Origin: Actinopolymorpha singaporensis
GTDB taxonomy: Bacteria > Actinomycetota > Actinomycetes > Propionibacteriales > Actinopolymorphaceae
DNA length: 64,000 bases
Direction: 5' to 3'
NCBI RefSeq assembly: GCF_900104745.1
Contig: NZ_LT629732.1
Location: 1,798,001 to 1,862,000, forward strand
How positions within the stretch are numbered: position 1 is the stretch's first letter; every line of letters begins with the position of its first letter. The notes under the pieces were generated by a model. The model was not told where the DNA came from. It saw only the letters and a program-made list of their open reading frames with translations, and searched no databases. Shown piece after piece: positions 24,109 to 32,643 of this stretch. The translations under genes were made by a program, and so were the position numbers.

Positions 24109-24741
24109 ATGAGAGCGCTCGTCGTGATCGACATGCAGAACGGCTTCTGTCATCCGGAGGGATCACTCGCGCACGTCGGGATGAAGCTCGCCGACGTGGA
24201 CCAGGCCGTCCGCGCCACCGCCGAGGTGGTCGCCGACGCGCGTCGAAACCGCGTACCGGTGATCTTCACCCGGCACGTCTACCGGCCCGGCCGTGCCGAC
24301 GAGGGGGCCAACGCCGCCCGGCTGAACCCGCGGCTGGCACAGTTGGACGGGCTGGTCGCCGGCACCTGGGACGGCGCGCTCGTGGCCGAACTCGGCGCGC
24401 TGCCCGACGACCTGACGGTCGACAAGGTGCGCTTCGACGCGTTCCTGTGGACCTCACTGGACCCGCTGCTGCGTGGGCTCGGGGTCAGCGAACTCGTCTT
24501 CGCCGGCGTCGTCACCAACATCTGCGTGGAGTCGACGGTCCGGTCGGCGTTCATGCACGACTACGAGGTGACGGTGCTCTCGGACTGCTGCGCGGCCCAG
24601 ACGCCACGCCTGCACGAGATCTCACTGGAGGCACTGGACGCGTACGGCCTGGCAACGGTCACCTCCGTCGACGCCGGGTTCACCTTCGCCCGCGAAGCCA
24701 CCGTCGAACCGCCCGCCGCGGCGATGCCCACGGTGGCCTAG
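24109..24741 (+). CDS. Isochorismatase-family cysteine hydrolase
   Basis: A 210-residue cytoplasmic hydrolase of the isochorismatase/nicotinamidase superfamily. The catalytic triad is visible: Asp8 in VVIDMQNGF, Lys106 in VDKVRFDAF and Cys139 in VTNICVEST, the last with the preceding cis-peptide segment GVVT. Family members hydrolyse carbamates, ureides, nicotinamide or isochorismate; the substrate here cannot be named. GAAGG precedes the ATG. No obvious pathway partners adjoin it: the ArsR/MFS operon is divergent, and a methyltransferase follows. Confidence 0.9.
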   Translation: MRALVVIDMQNGFCHPEGSLAHVGMKLADVDQAVRATAEVVADARRNRVPVIFTRHVYRPGRADEGANAARLNPRLAQLDGLVAGTWDGALVAELGALPDDLTVDKVRFDAFLWTSLDPLLRGLGVSELVFAGVVTNICVESTVRSAFMHDYEVTVLSDCCAAQTPRLHEISLEALDAYGLATVTSVDAGFTFAREATVEPPAAAMPTVA

Positions 24742-24749
24742 GTGTGACC

Positions 24750-24794
24750 TGACTGAAGTGCCCCTGATTGAAGTGCCCCTAATTGAGGTGCTCC
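24750..24794 (+). repeat. Three tandem 15-bp repeats
   Basis: TGACTGAAGTGCCCC (24750-24764), TGATTGAAGTGCCCC (24765-24779) and TAATTGAGGTGCTCC (24780-24794) follow one another, ending directly before the GGGGAGG Shine-Dalgarno of the methyltransferase gene. They may be a regulatory array or slippage product. Confidence 0.7.
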
Positions 24795-24808
24795 GGGGAG
24801 GCGGCCCG

Positions 24809-25624
24809 GTGCATGATGAGCGGATGCCTGACGATCGGCGGCTGCGGACCACGTTCGACGAGGCGGCGGTGACGTACCAGTCGGCCCGTCCCGACTATCC
24901 CGAGCAGTTGTACGCCGACCTGCTCGACGTCACCGGTTCGGAGCCTCCGGACCACCTGCTGGAGGTGGGCTGCGGCCCGGGCAAGGCCACCTTGCCACTG
25001 GCCCGGGCGGGATTCGCGATCACGGCCGTGGAGCTGGGCCCGGCGCTGGCGGAGCAGGCTCGGCGCAACCTGGCCGGCTTTCCCGACGTCGACGTCGTCA
25101 CCGCGCCCTTCGAGGAGTGGCCGGGGCCGGTCGACGGAACGCGGTACTCCCTCGTCTACGCCGCGACGGCCTGGGCCTGGGTCGATCCGGCGGTGAAGTA
25201 CGCGAGGGCCGCGGAGTTGCTGCGGCCGGGCGGGCACCTTGCGGTGTGGAACGCCGTGCACGGCTTCCCCGCCGGATACGACCCGTTCTTCGAGCAGATC
25301 CAGGAGGTGTACGTCGAACTCGGCGAGGACAGGCCCGGCGACAAGTGGCCCCCGCCGCCGCCGGAGGCAGCACCGGATCTGTCCGCGGAGTTGGAGGAGT
25401 CGGGCCACTTCGAGCCGGTGGCGGTGCGGCGCTACGTGTGGGGCCGCCGCTACACCGCCGATGAGTACATCGCCTTGCTGGACACGTTTTCCGGGCACAT
25501 CGCGATGGGACCGGTGAAGCGGGACCGGCTGTACGGCGAGATCCGCCGACGGCTCGCGGCCCGCCCCGACGGCCGGCTGACCCGCCACTGGGTGTCGGTA
25601 CTCACCGTCGGCCGGCGGCGCTGA
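24809..25624 (+). CDS. Class I SAM-dependent methyltransferase
   Basis: A 271-residue Rossmann-fold methyltransferase. Motif I is LLEVGCGPGKATLPLA (about residues 50-65), followed by an acidic residue ending beta2 (AVELGP) and post-I elements in VDVVTAPFEEW and LVYAATAWAWVDP. These features match UbiE-like or methyltransferase-11/25 proteins acting on small molecules. I chose GTG 24809 because GGGGAGG lies 7 nt upstream; ATG 24824 is an alternative that removes five residues. The methyl acceptor is unknown. Three 15-bp repeats lie just upstream. Confidence 0.88.
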   Translation: MHDERMPDDRRLRTTFDEAAVTYQSARPDYPEQLYADLLDVTGSEPPDHLLEVGCGPGKATLPLARAGFAITAVELGPALAEQARRNLAGFPDVDVVTAPFEEWPGPVDGTRYSLVYAATAWAWVDPAVKYARAAELLRPGGHLAVWNAVHGFPAGYDPFFEQIQEVYVELGEDRPGDKWPPPPPEAAPDLSAELEESGHFEPVAVRRYVWGRRYTADEYIALLDTFSGHIAMGPVKRDRLYGEIRRRLAARPDGRLTRHWVSVLTVGRRR

Positions 25625-25655
25625 CTCACCGGCCGGCCGCAGCCGTCAGGCGACC

Positions 25656-26744
25656 TCACGCCACCCGGCGGTTGTCGATCGCGTCTGCATCCCACGCGAT
25701 GCCGAGCCCGGGCGCGTCCGGCGCGACCGCGTGCCCGTCGACGATCCGGAGCTCCTCGGTGGTGATCGCCCGCAGCTGGGGGATGTGCTCGACGTAGGAG
25801 CCGTTCGGCACGGCGGCGGCCAGGCTCACGTGCAGCTCCATCAGGAAGTGCGGTGCCACCGCGACGTTGAACGCCTCGGCCAGGTGCGCGACCTTCAGCC
25901 AGGGCGTGATTCCGCCGATCCGGGCGACGTCCACCTGCACGATGCCGGCGGCGCCCGCCTCGAGGTAACCGCGGAACTGCCCGAGGGAGTACAACGACTC
26001 GCCCACCGCGATGGGGACCGAACTCGCCCGGGCCAGCGCCGCGTGGCCGGACACGTCGTCGGCCGGCAGCGGCTCCTCGAACCACGCGACGTCCAGCTCC
26101 TCGAACGCCCGCGCCCGCCGGGTCGCGCCGGCCACTGTCAACGACTGGTTGGCATCGACCATGATCTCCATTCCGGGCCCGAGCTCGACCCGGACGGCGG
26201 CGATGCGGGCGACGTCTTCGGCGACCCGCGGCTTGCCCACCTTGAGCTTCACCCCGAACAACCCGGCGTCGCGGGAGGCGGCCGCGCCGGCGACGAGTTC
26301 CTCGGCCGACAGGTGCAGCCAGCCGCCCTCGGTGTCGTAGACGGGCACCTGCTGCCGGAACCCACCGGCCATCCGCCACAGGGGCTCGCCCGCGCGCCGG
26401 CAGCGTACGTCCCACAGGGCGGTGTCGACGGCGGCGAGGGCGAGCGCGGTGATGACGCCGATGCTGGTCGCCCGGGTGACGGCGTACAGGTCGTTCCACC
26501 GCGCCTCGATGTCACCGGCCTCGGTGCCCACCAGCCGCGGCAGCAGGTCGTGCCGGAGCAGGGCCAGGACGGCGTGCCCGCCGGTGCCGATCGTGTAGCT
26601 GTAGCCGAGACCGGTGAGACCGTCGTCGGTGGTGATCTCGACGAACACCGTCTCCTGCTTGACGAACGACTGCACCGCGTCGGTGCGCGGCGTCTCCACC
26701 TCCAGGTCGACGAGGTATGCCGACGCGCTGACCACCTTGCTCAT
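25656..26744 (-). CDS. Mandelate racemase/muconate-lactonizing (enolase superfamily) enzyme
   Basis: A 362-residue enolase-superfamily enzyme. The N-terminal capping domain (1-125) precedes a barrel with KLKVGK (Lys166 and Lys168, base residues), metal ligands Asp197 (MVDANQ), Glu223 (WFEEPL) and Glu249 (VGES), and a QVDVARIGGIT strand. Members remove a proton alpha to a carboxylate; most MR-group relatives in such loci dehydrate sugar acids. GGAGG is 6 nt before ATG 26744. It is divergent from an SDR gene, and beyond that lie a dioxygenase, an importer and a ROK regulator, supporting a role in sugar-acid breakdown. Confidence 0.9.
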   Translation of the reverse strand: MSKVVSASAYLVDLEVETPRTDAVQSFVKQETVFVEITTDDGLTGLGYSYTIGTGGHAVLALLRHDLLPRLVGTEAGDIEARWNDLYAVTRATSIGVITALALAAVDTALWDVRCRRAGEPLWRMAGGFRQQVPVYDTEGGWLHLSAEELVAGAAASRDAGLFGVKLKVGKPRVAEDVARIAAVRVELGPGMEIMVDANQSLTVAGATRRARAFEELDVAWFEEPLPADDVSGHAALARASSVPIAVGESLYSLGQFRGYLEAGAAGIVQVDVARIGGITPWLKVAHLAEAFNVAVAPHFLMELHVSLAAAVPNGSYVEHIPQLRAITTEELRIVDGHAVAPDAPGLGIAWDADAIDNRRVA

Positions 26745-26833
26745 CCGTCCTCCACTTCTCGGCGGCGTTCCCGACCGTACCGGCAGCCGGTGACCGGGCG
26801 ACAGCGTGCCGAACAGCTTCGGACGGAGCCGGA

Positions 26834-26839
26834 TAGCTT
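26834..26839 (+). promoter_or_regulatory. Possible -10 box of SDR gene
   Basis: TAGCTT lies 33 nt before the GTG at 26873 in the 128-bp divergent gap. No good -35 is seen at 16-18 bp spacing. Confidence 0.25.
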
Positions 26840-26872
26840 TGGGGCGGAGTCCGGCCAACGGAAGGACAGCGC

Positions 26873-27640
26873 GTGAACGTCTTCGACAGCTTCAGCCTCA
26901 CGGGTCGCAAGGCCCTGGTCACCGGCGGCAACCGCGGCCTGGGCAGGGCCTTCACGGTCGCGCTGGCCCGGGCCGGCGCCGAGGTCGCCTTCGTCTCCCG
27001 GCACGCCGACCGCAACAAGCAGGCCGCCGCGGAGCTGGCCGAAAGCGGCGTACCCGTGGTGCCGATCACCGGCGACATCACCGTCGCCGCCGACGTGGAC
27101 CGCGCGGTGGAGGAGACCGTCTCGGCGCTCGGCGGCCTGGACATCCTGGTCAACAACGCCGGGGTGTGCTTCCACGCGCCGTCGTGGGAGGTCACCGACG
27201 AGGAGTGGGACCAGGTGTTCGATCTGAACGTCCGTGCGCTGTGGCGGTGCTGCCGGGTCGCCGGACGCCACATGGCCGCCAACGGAGGAGGCTCGATCGT
27301 CAACGTGGGTTCGATTTCCGGCATGATCGTCAACCGCCCGCAGTGGCAGCCCGCATACAACGCGTCGAAGGCGGCCGTGCACCAGTTGACGAAGTCGCTG
27401 GCGGCGGAGTGGGCGCCGCACGGCATCCGGGTCAACGCACTCGCGCCCGGTTACGTCAAGACCGAGATGGCGCCGGTGGACCGGCCGGAGTTCCGGCGGC
27501 AGTGGATCGAGGATGCGCCCCAGCAGCGATACGCCTCCCCCGAGGAGATCGCGCCGAGCGTTGTGTTCCTGGCCAGTCCGGCGGCGTCGTTCATGACCGG
27601 GTCCGTGCTCGTCGTCGACGGCGGTTACACCGTCTTCTGA
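26873..27640 (+). CDS. Short-chain dehydrogenase/reductase (gluconate 5-dehydrogenase-like)
   Basis: A 255-residue classical SDR. The cofactor site is TGGNRGLG (residues 17-24), the NNAG motif is at 94-97, and the catalytic set is a serine in GSIS (147-149), Tyr162 and Lys166 in YNASK. Overall pattern (FSLTGRKALVTGGNRGLG, VNALAPGYVKTEM, GSVLVVDGGYTVF) resembles sugar-acid or polyol dehydrogenases such as gluconate 5-dehydrogenase. GTG 26873 follows GAAGGA. It shares a divergent gap with the enolase-superfamily gene, and the PhyH gene follows within about 150 bp, so the three probably belong to one catabolic set. Confidence 0.92.
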   Translation: MNVFDSFSLTGRKALVTGGNRGLGRAFTVALARAGAEVAFVSRHADRNKQAAAELAESGVPVVPITGDITVAADVDRAVEETVSALGGLDILVNNAGVCFHAPSWEVTDEEWDQVFDLNVRALWRCCRVAGRHMAANGGGSIVNVGSISGMIVNRPQWQPAYNASKAAVHQLTKSLAAEWAPHGIRVNALAPGYVKTEMAPVDRPEFRRQWIEDAPQQRYASPEEIAPSVVFLASPAASFMTGSVLVVDGGYTVF

Positions 27641-27788
27641 GGTCGCACCCTCACGGGACTGTCCGATGGCGGACGCCCGGACGATCCGGGAAGCAGGGCG
27701 GAGGATGCTGGAGGCGCGCCCGGATCCTCCGCCCCTATGGTCGGTGGCGAACCAGGCGTACAGCCGTGCTCGGAAGAGGTGGAGACCC

Positions 27789-28613
27789 GTGGAACGAAAG
27801 CAGCCGACCCCGCTGGACGACTTCCTGTTCGACCTTCGTGGTTACCTCGTGCTGAAGAACGCCGTCGAGCCGGACCTCCTGGACGACCTCAACCACGCCT
27901 TCGACAACTTCCCCGAGCTCGCCCCCGGCCAGTGGTGGGGCAACGCGCAGCGCCGCGACTACACCGACGAGACCGGCTTCGAGCTGCACAACTGCGTCGA
28001 GGCCGGCGAGCCGTTCGAGCGGCTCGTCGACCACCCGTCCTGGATCAGCCTGGTCACGCACTTCGCCGGCGAGGAGAAGTGTTACGTGGAAGGCGTCTTC
28101 ATCGACGAGTGCATCGCCTCCATCCGTACCTCCGGCGGCCACCACCCGGTGCACAGCGGCGGTTTCCAGGGCGCGGTGCGCGGGGCCTACCAATACAAGA
28201 ACGGCGTCTTCCGCTGCGGCCAGGTGAACATCATCCTGGCGCTCACCGACGTGCGCGAGGGTGACGGCGCGACGATGGTCGTCCCGGGCAGCCACAAGTC
28301 GAACTTCCCGCACCCGCTGGCCGGTGACTACGCGGCCGGGGACCGGATGGACACCCTGGAGGGCGCGGTCCCGCTGTATCTGGAGAAGGGCGACGCGCTG
28401 CTGTTCGTGGACGGGCTGATGCACGGTGGGAGCAGTCGCACCAACCCGGGCGAGCGCCGGGTCCTCATCTACCGCTACGGCCCCTCGTGGGCGCGGACGA
28501 GGTTCAACTACGAGTACTCCCAGGAACTGCTGGACCGGCTGACTCCGGAACGGCGGCAGATCCTGCAGCCGGTCGCCCCGGCCCGTCCGCCGGTGGCGCA
28601 GCCCGTCCCCTGA
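27789..28613 (+). CDS. Phytanoyl-CoA dioxygenase (PhyH) family protein
   Basis: A 274-residue Fe(II)/2-oxoglutarate oxygenase-type protein. The double-stranded beta-helix region contains CGQVNIILALTDVREGDGATMVVPGSHKSNFPHP and DGLMHGGSSRTNPGERRVLIYRYGPSW, the latter with the distal histidine and an arginine for 2-oxoglutarate. The first iron-binding histidine is probably in SGGHHPVHSGG. PhyH-like enzymes of this kind occur in many sugar-utilisation loci and hydroxylate unknown substrates. I placed the start at GTG 27789, which has GAGG and GGAG upstream; an in-frame ATG at 27666 would add 41 low-complexity residues. Confidence 0.82.
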   Translation: MERKQPTPLDDFLFDLRGYLVLKNAVEPDLLDDLNHAFDNFPELAPGQWWGNAQRRDYTDETGFELHNCVEAGEPFERLVDHPSWISLVTHFAGEEKCYVEGVFIDECIASIRTSGGHHPVHSGGFQGAVRGAYQYKNGVFRCGQVNIILALTDVREGDGATMVVPGSHKSNFPHPLAGDYAAGDRMDTLEGAVPLYLEKGDALLFVDGLMHGGSSRTNPGERRVLIYRYGPSWARTRFNYEYSQELLDRLTPERRQILQPVAPARPPVAQPVP

Positions 28614-28629
28614 TCAGCCCGATCCCTGA

Positions 28630-29643
28630 TCAGCCGGACTTGTGCAGGGCCGCGACGTGGCAGGCGGCGGAGTGGCCCGGGGTCAGCTCACCCAGTGGTG
28701 GCGTGACGGTCTCGCACACCGGGATCGCCAGCGGGCACCGCGGCCGGAACCTGCAGCCCTCCTCGGGGTCGACGACCCGCGGCGGCTCGCCGTAGTCGTC
28801 GGGGCCGCTCTCCTCCCGCATCGCGTCCGGGTCCGGTGCGGCCGACAGCAGCAGTTGGGTGTACGGATGACGCGGGTCGGCGAGCACCTGCTCGGCGGGC
28901 CCGCTCTCCACCACCTGTCCGGCGTACATCACCATCATCCGGTCGGCGACGTACCGCGCGCTGGCCAGGTCGTGGGTGATGTAGAGGAACGACACGTCCT
29001 CCTGCTCGCGCAGCCTCGCCATCAGGTTGAGCAGCCCGATCCGGATCGAGACGTCCAGCATCGACACCGGCTCGTCGGCCAGGATCACCTCCGGCCGGCA
29101 GGCCAGCGCCGCGGCGAACCCGACCCGTTGCCGCTGACCGCCGCTCAGTTCGTGCGGGTACTTCCGCATCACCTCACCGGGCGGGGTGAGGCCCACCAGG
29201 CCGAGCAGGCGTTCGGCCTCCTCCCGCCGCTCGGTCGCGGACAGGTCGCCGCGGTGCAGCCGCAGCGACCGCAGGATCGCGTGCGAGACGGGGTAGACCG
29301 GGCTCAGTGAGCTGTAGGGGTCCTGGAAGACCATCTGGACCCGGCGGCGGTAGTCCAGGCGTTGCCGCCGGCCACGCAGCGAACCGACCGGCCGGCCGTG
29401 GTAGTGGATCTCACCCGCGGTGACCGGGTGGAGCAGGGCGAGCAGTCTCGCCACCGTGCTCTTGCCGCTGCCACTCTCACCCACCAGTGCGACGATCTCG
29501 CGCCGCCCGATCGTGAGGTCCACCCCGTCCACGGCGTGCAGGGTGTTGCGGCCCAGCCGGCCGCCGACCCGGAAGTGGCGGGTGAGGTTGGTGGCCCGCA
29601 GCACCGGGCCATTCGGATGCGGTGGCGTCGCTGCGGCGGTCAT
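28630..29643 (-). CDS. Oligopeptide/dipeptide-type ABC importer ATPase (OppF-like)
   Basis: A 337-residue ATPase subunit. Walker A is GESGSGKSTV, the signature LSGGQRQRVGFA, Walker B VILADEPVSMLDVS, and the C-terminal oligo_HPY extension has RPRCPLAIPVCE with the conserved cysteines that in relatives bind an iron-sulphur cluster. The start ATG overlaps the stop of the OppD-like gene by 4 bp. It is the last gene of a five-gene importer operon reading leftwards, and converges on the PhyH gene with only 16 bp between stops. It energises uptake at the inner face of the membrane. Confidence 0.92.
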   Translation of the reverse strand: MTAAATPPHPNGPVLRATNLTRHFRVGGRLGRNTLHAVDGVDLTIGRREIVALVGESGSGKSTVARLLALLHPVTAGEIHYHGRPVGSLRGRRQRLDYRRRVQMVFQDPYSSLSPVYPVSHAILRSLRLHRGDLSATERREEAERLLGLVGLTPPGEVMRKYPHELSGGQRQRVGFAAALACRPEVILADEPVSMLDVSIRIGLLNLMARLREQEDVSFLYITHDLASARYVADRMMVMYAGQVVESGPAEQVLADPRHPYTQLLLSAAPDPDAMREESGPDDYGEPPRVVDPEEGCRFRPRCPLAIPVCETVTPPLGELTPGHSAACHVAALHKSG

Positions 29644-30662
29644 CGCGGCTCCTGGTGCTCGGGTGCGCCGGGTCCGTAGAGATGGCACCGGACGAGTTCG
29701 GTGGCGCCGACCTGGTACGGCGGCGGGTCCTCCCGGCAGATGTCCATCACCTTCGGACAGCGCGGCTGGAAACGGCAGCCACGCGGCGGGTGCCGCAGGT
29801 CCGGCGGAGCGCCCGGGATGCCGGTCAGCTCCCGGCGCTCACCGCGCAGGGAGGGGAACGCGCCGAGCAGGCCCACGCTGTACGGATGCCGGGCGTGCGC
29901 GAACACCTCGCGGGTCGGGCCCAGCTCGACCAGCTGCCCGGCGTACATGATCGCCAGCCGGTCGGAGTAGTGGCTGACCAGAGACATGTCGTGGGTGACG
30001 AACACGACCGCGAACCCGAACTCCTCCTGCAGCGCCTTGACCCGCCGCATCAGCGACCGCTGCGCCACCACGTCGAGCGCGGACGTCGGCTCGTCCATGA
30101 TGATCAGGTCGGGCCGGAACACCAGCGCCATCGCGATCATCGCGCGCTGCCGCATCCCGCCGGACAGCTGGTGGGGGTAGCTGGTCAGGTGGATCGGGTC
30201 GATGCCCACCAGCCGCAGCACCTCCTCCGACCGCTGCCGCATCTGCGCGGCCGGAACGCGTTCGTGCGCGGCCATCGCGTCGCGCAGTTGGGCGCCGATG
30301 CTGAGTACGGGATTGAGCGCGTTCATCGCGCTCTGCATCACCACGGAGTAGTCGCGCCAGCGGATCGGGCGCAGCTCGTCCTCGGTGAGCCGGACCATCT
30401 GGTGCCCGGCGAAGTCGACCTGCCCGGACACGATGCGCGCGGGCGGGCTGAGCAGCCGGGCGACGGCGTAGAGCAAGGTGGACTTGCCACACCCTGACTC
30501 GCCGACGATGCCCACGAACTCGCCCCGGCGCACCCGCAGGCTCACCTGGTCGACCGCCCGGACCGGCTCGTGCATGCCGTACTCGACTACCAGGTCGGTG
30601 ATGTCAAGCAGTGGTTGACGCGGATCCGGTGTGGTGTCAGGGCTGCTGGACAGCGTTCGCAC
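29640..30662 (-). CDS. Oligopeptide/dipeptide-type ABC importer ATPase (OppD-like)
   Basis: A 340-residue ATPase subunit partnered with the OppF-like protein. Walker A is GESGCGKSTLLYA, the signature LSGGMRQRAMIA, Walker B LIIMDEPTSALDV, H-loop VVFVTHDM, and the terminal oligo_HPY motif GCRFQPRCPKVMDICRE. The GTG start at 30662 has a very strong AAGGAGGT 5 nt upstream and lies inside the end of the preceding permease gene (26-bp overlap), which implies tight translational coupling along the operon. Confidence 0.92.
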   Translation of the reverse strand: MRTLSSSPDTTPDPRQPLLDITDLVVEYGMHEPVRAVDQVSLRVRRGEFVGIVGESGCGKSTLLYAVARLLSPPARIVSGQVDFAGHQMVRLTEDELRPIRWRDYSVVMQSAMNALNPVLSIGAQLRDAMAAHERVPAAQMRQRSEEVLRLVGIDPIHLTSYPHQLSGGMRQRAMIAMALVFRPDLIIMDEPTSALDVVAQRSLMRRVKALQEEFGFAVVFVTHDMSLVSHYSDRLAIMYAGQLVELGPTREVFAHARHPYSVGLLGAFPSLRGERRELTGIPGAPPDLRHPPRGCRFQPRCPKVMDICREDPPPYQVGATELVRCHLYGPGAPEHQEPR

Positions 30663-31644
30663 CGGCCACCTCCTTCCGGTCCGGCCGAGGCCGGCGCCGT
30701 CGCGGCGGGCGCAGGGCGGGGTTGCTCACCTCGTCGAAGGCATAGTTGATCAGCGAGAAGCTGGCACCGAGCAGCGCGATGCACAGGCCGGGGGCGAGGT
30801 CCCACAACGGCGTTCCTGCCTGCAGGGCCTCGTTGTTCTCCGCCCAGTGCATCATCGAGCCCCAGCTGATCGAGGTGATGTCGCCGAGCCCGATGAACTG
30901 CAGGCCGGCGACCGCCAGCACGCCGTACACCGCGGCGCCGAGGAAGTTGGCCACCAGCAGCCCCGACATGGTGGGCAGGATCTCGAAGACGACGGTGTAG
31001 GAGGTGCGCTCGCCACGCACCCGCGCCGCGTCCAGGAACTCCCGGTTGCGCAGCGACAGCGCCTGCGCTCGGAACTGCCGGGCGCCGTAGGCCCAGCTGG
31101 TCACCGCGATCACGCCGACCATCACCATGATGCCGCCGCCGCGGATGTAGGACGAGATGACGATCAGCAGCGGCAGGCCCGGGATCACCAGGAAGATGTC
31201 GGTGAGCAGGGACAGGCCGTGGTCGACGAGGTTGCCGACGTACGCCGCACCCACGCCGATGAGTGCGGACACCACGGTCGCCACCCCGCCGACGAGGAAC
31301 GCGATCAGCAGCGACTGCCGGGTGCCGTACACCAGTTGGGAGAAGACGTCCTGGCCGTACGTCGTGGTGCCCAGCCAGTGCGCGCCGCTGGGGCCGACAC
31401 CGCGGCCGTAGTCGGTGGCGTGCGGGTCGTACGGCGCGATCAGCGGCGCGAACACGGCCACCAGAACGAACATCCCCAGGACGGCGGCACCGGTGAGGGC
31501 CTTGGGATTGTGCGCGATCGAGCCGAGCAACTGCCCGATCGCACTCCGGTGACGGTTGTCGTCCTCTTGGGCGGCGGCCTCGACGGCGGTGGCGGCGTCG
31601 TCGGTACTGCCGGTGCCGCTGGTGTGGCTGAGGTCGGTGCTCAT
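30637..31644 (-). CDS. ABC importer permease (DppC-like)
   Basis: A 335-residue permease with about six membrane helices. It begins with the cytoplasmic OppC_N region, includes the periplasmic PHATDYGRGVGPSGAHWLGTTTYGQDVFSQLVYG motif area characteristic of DppC/OppC proteins, and carries the ATPase-coupling EAA loop around REFLDAARVRGERTSYTVVFEILP. The start ATG 31644 overlaps the stop of the DppB-like gene by 1 nt (TGATG). The C-terminus is unusually Arg-rich. It forms the translocation channel with the neighbouring permease. Confidence 0.92.
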   Translation of the reverse strand: MSTDLSHTSGTGSTDDAATAVEAAAQEDDNRHRSAIGQLLGSIAHNPKALTGAAVLGMFVLVAVFAPLIAPYDPHATDYGRGVGPSGAHWLGTTTYGQDVFSQLVYGTRQSLLIAFLVGGVATVVSALIGVGAAYVGNLVDHGLSLLTDIFLVIPGLPLLIVISSYIRGGGIMVMVGVIAVTSWAYGARQFRAQALSLRNREFLDAARVRGERTSYTVVFEILPTMSGLLVANFLGAAVYGVLAVAGLQFIGLGDITSISWGSMMHWAENNEALQAGTPLWDLAPGLCIALLGASFSLINYAFDEVSNPALRPPRRRRPRPDRKEVAGANAVQQP

Positions 31645-32630
31645 CACGCCCTGCCCCGGGTCCGCGGGTCGAGGACGTACGTCACGGCGTCGGCGATCAG
31701 GACCGAGACCAGCGTCGCGGCGGTGATGAGCAGGAACAGCGCCTGCATCAGCGGGTAGTCCTGCCCGGTCACCGCCTGCACCAGCAGGTAGCCGACCCCC
31801 GGATAGGTGAACACCAGCTCCACCAGCAGCGCGCCGCTGATGACGAAGCCGAGCGACATGGCGAACCCGGTGAGGTTGGGCAGGATCGCGTTGCGGCTGG
31901 CGTACTGCAGCATGATCCGGCCCGAGGGCAGCCCCTTCGCCCGCGCCATCTTCACATAGTCCTCCGACAGCACGCCGATCATCGTGTTGCGCATGGTGAG
32001 AATCCAGCCGCCGATCGAGGTCAGCACGATCACCGTGGCCGGCAGCAGGGCGTGGGAGACGATCTGGCTGATCGTCTGCCAGTTGAACGACAACTGGCCC
32101 GCGGTGATGTCGTACCCGAACCCGATCGGTGCCCACGGAAGCAGGACGCCGAAGACGTACAGGAACAGCAGTCCCACCCAGAAGAACGGCAGCGCGCCCA
32201 CCACGATGAAGACCGGCGGCAGCACGCTGTCGAGCACCCCGCCGCGCCGCCAGGCCGCGACCGCGCCCAGCAGGGTGCCGAGCACGAACGCGAGGATCGT
32301 GGTGACCCCGACCAGTCCCAGCGTCCACGGGATCGCGATCGAGATCACGCTGGTCACGCTGTCGGGGAAGTAGGTGATGGAGGAGCCGAAGTCGAACCTG
32401 AACACCTGGCCCCAGTAGGAGATGTACTGCTTCCACAGGGGTTCGTGGGTGTTCAGGCCCAGCATCACCTCCAGCGAGTGTCGTCGGGAACCGGTGATCT
32501 GGCCCTTCATCCGGGCCATCATCTGCTGGATCGGGTCTCCGGGCATCATCCTGGGCAGCAGGAAGTTGATGCTCACCGCTGCCCAGAACGTGACGACGAA
32601 GAACTCCAGCCGGCGGATCAGTCGGGGCAT
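31644..32630 (-). CDS. ABC importer permease (DppB-like)
   Basis: A 328-residue permease with six predicted membrane helices. N-terminal features LRRLEFFVVTFW-like and NFLLPRMMPGDP are typical of DppB/OppB proteins. The EAA loop is SEDYVKMARAKGLPSGRIMLQYASRNAILP, followed by the conserved LVELVFTYPGVGYLLVQAV. It lies 14 bp after the binding-protein gene. It functions as one half of the membrane channel of the importer. Confidence 0.92.
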   Translation of the reverse strand: MPRLIRRLEFFVVTFWAAVSINFLLPRMMPGDPIQQMMARMKGQITGSRRHSLEVMLGLNTHEPLWKQYISYWGQVFRFDFGSSITYFPDSVTSVISIAIPWTLGLVGVTTILAFVLGTLLGAVAAWRRGGVLDSVLPPVFIVVGALPFFWVGLLFLYVFGVLLPWAPIGFGYDITAGQLSFNWQTISQIVSHALLPATVIVLTSIGGWILTMRNTMIGVLSEDYVKMARAKGLPSGRIMLQYASRNAILPNLTGFAMSLGFVISGALLVELVFTYPGVGYLLVQAVTGQDYPLMQALFLLITAATLVSVLIADAVTYVLDPRTRGRA

Positions 32631-32643
32631 GCCTTCGCCTTCG

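Noticed and set aside
28608-28635. Repeated CCCTGATCAGCC at the ends of the PhyH and OppF-like genes as an attachment site
   Set aside because: It is a 12-bp repeat 16 bp apart built around the two stop codons, with no integrase or element boundary.
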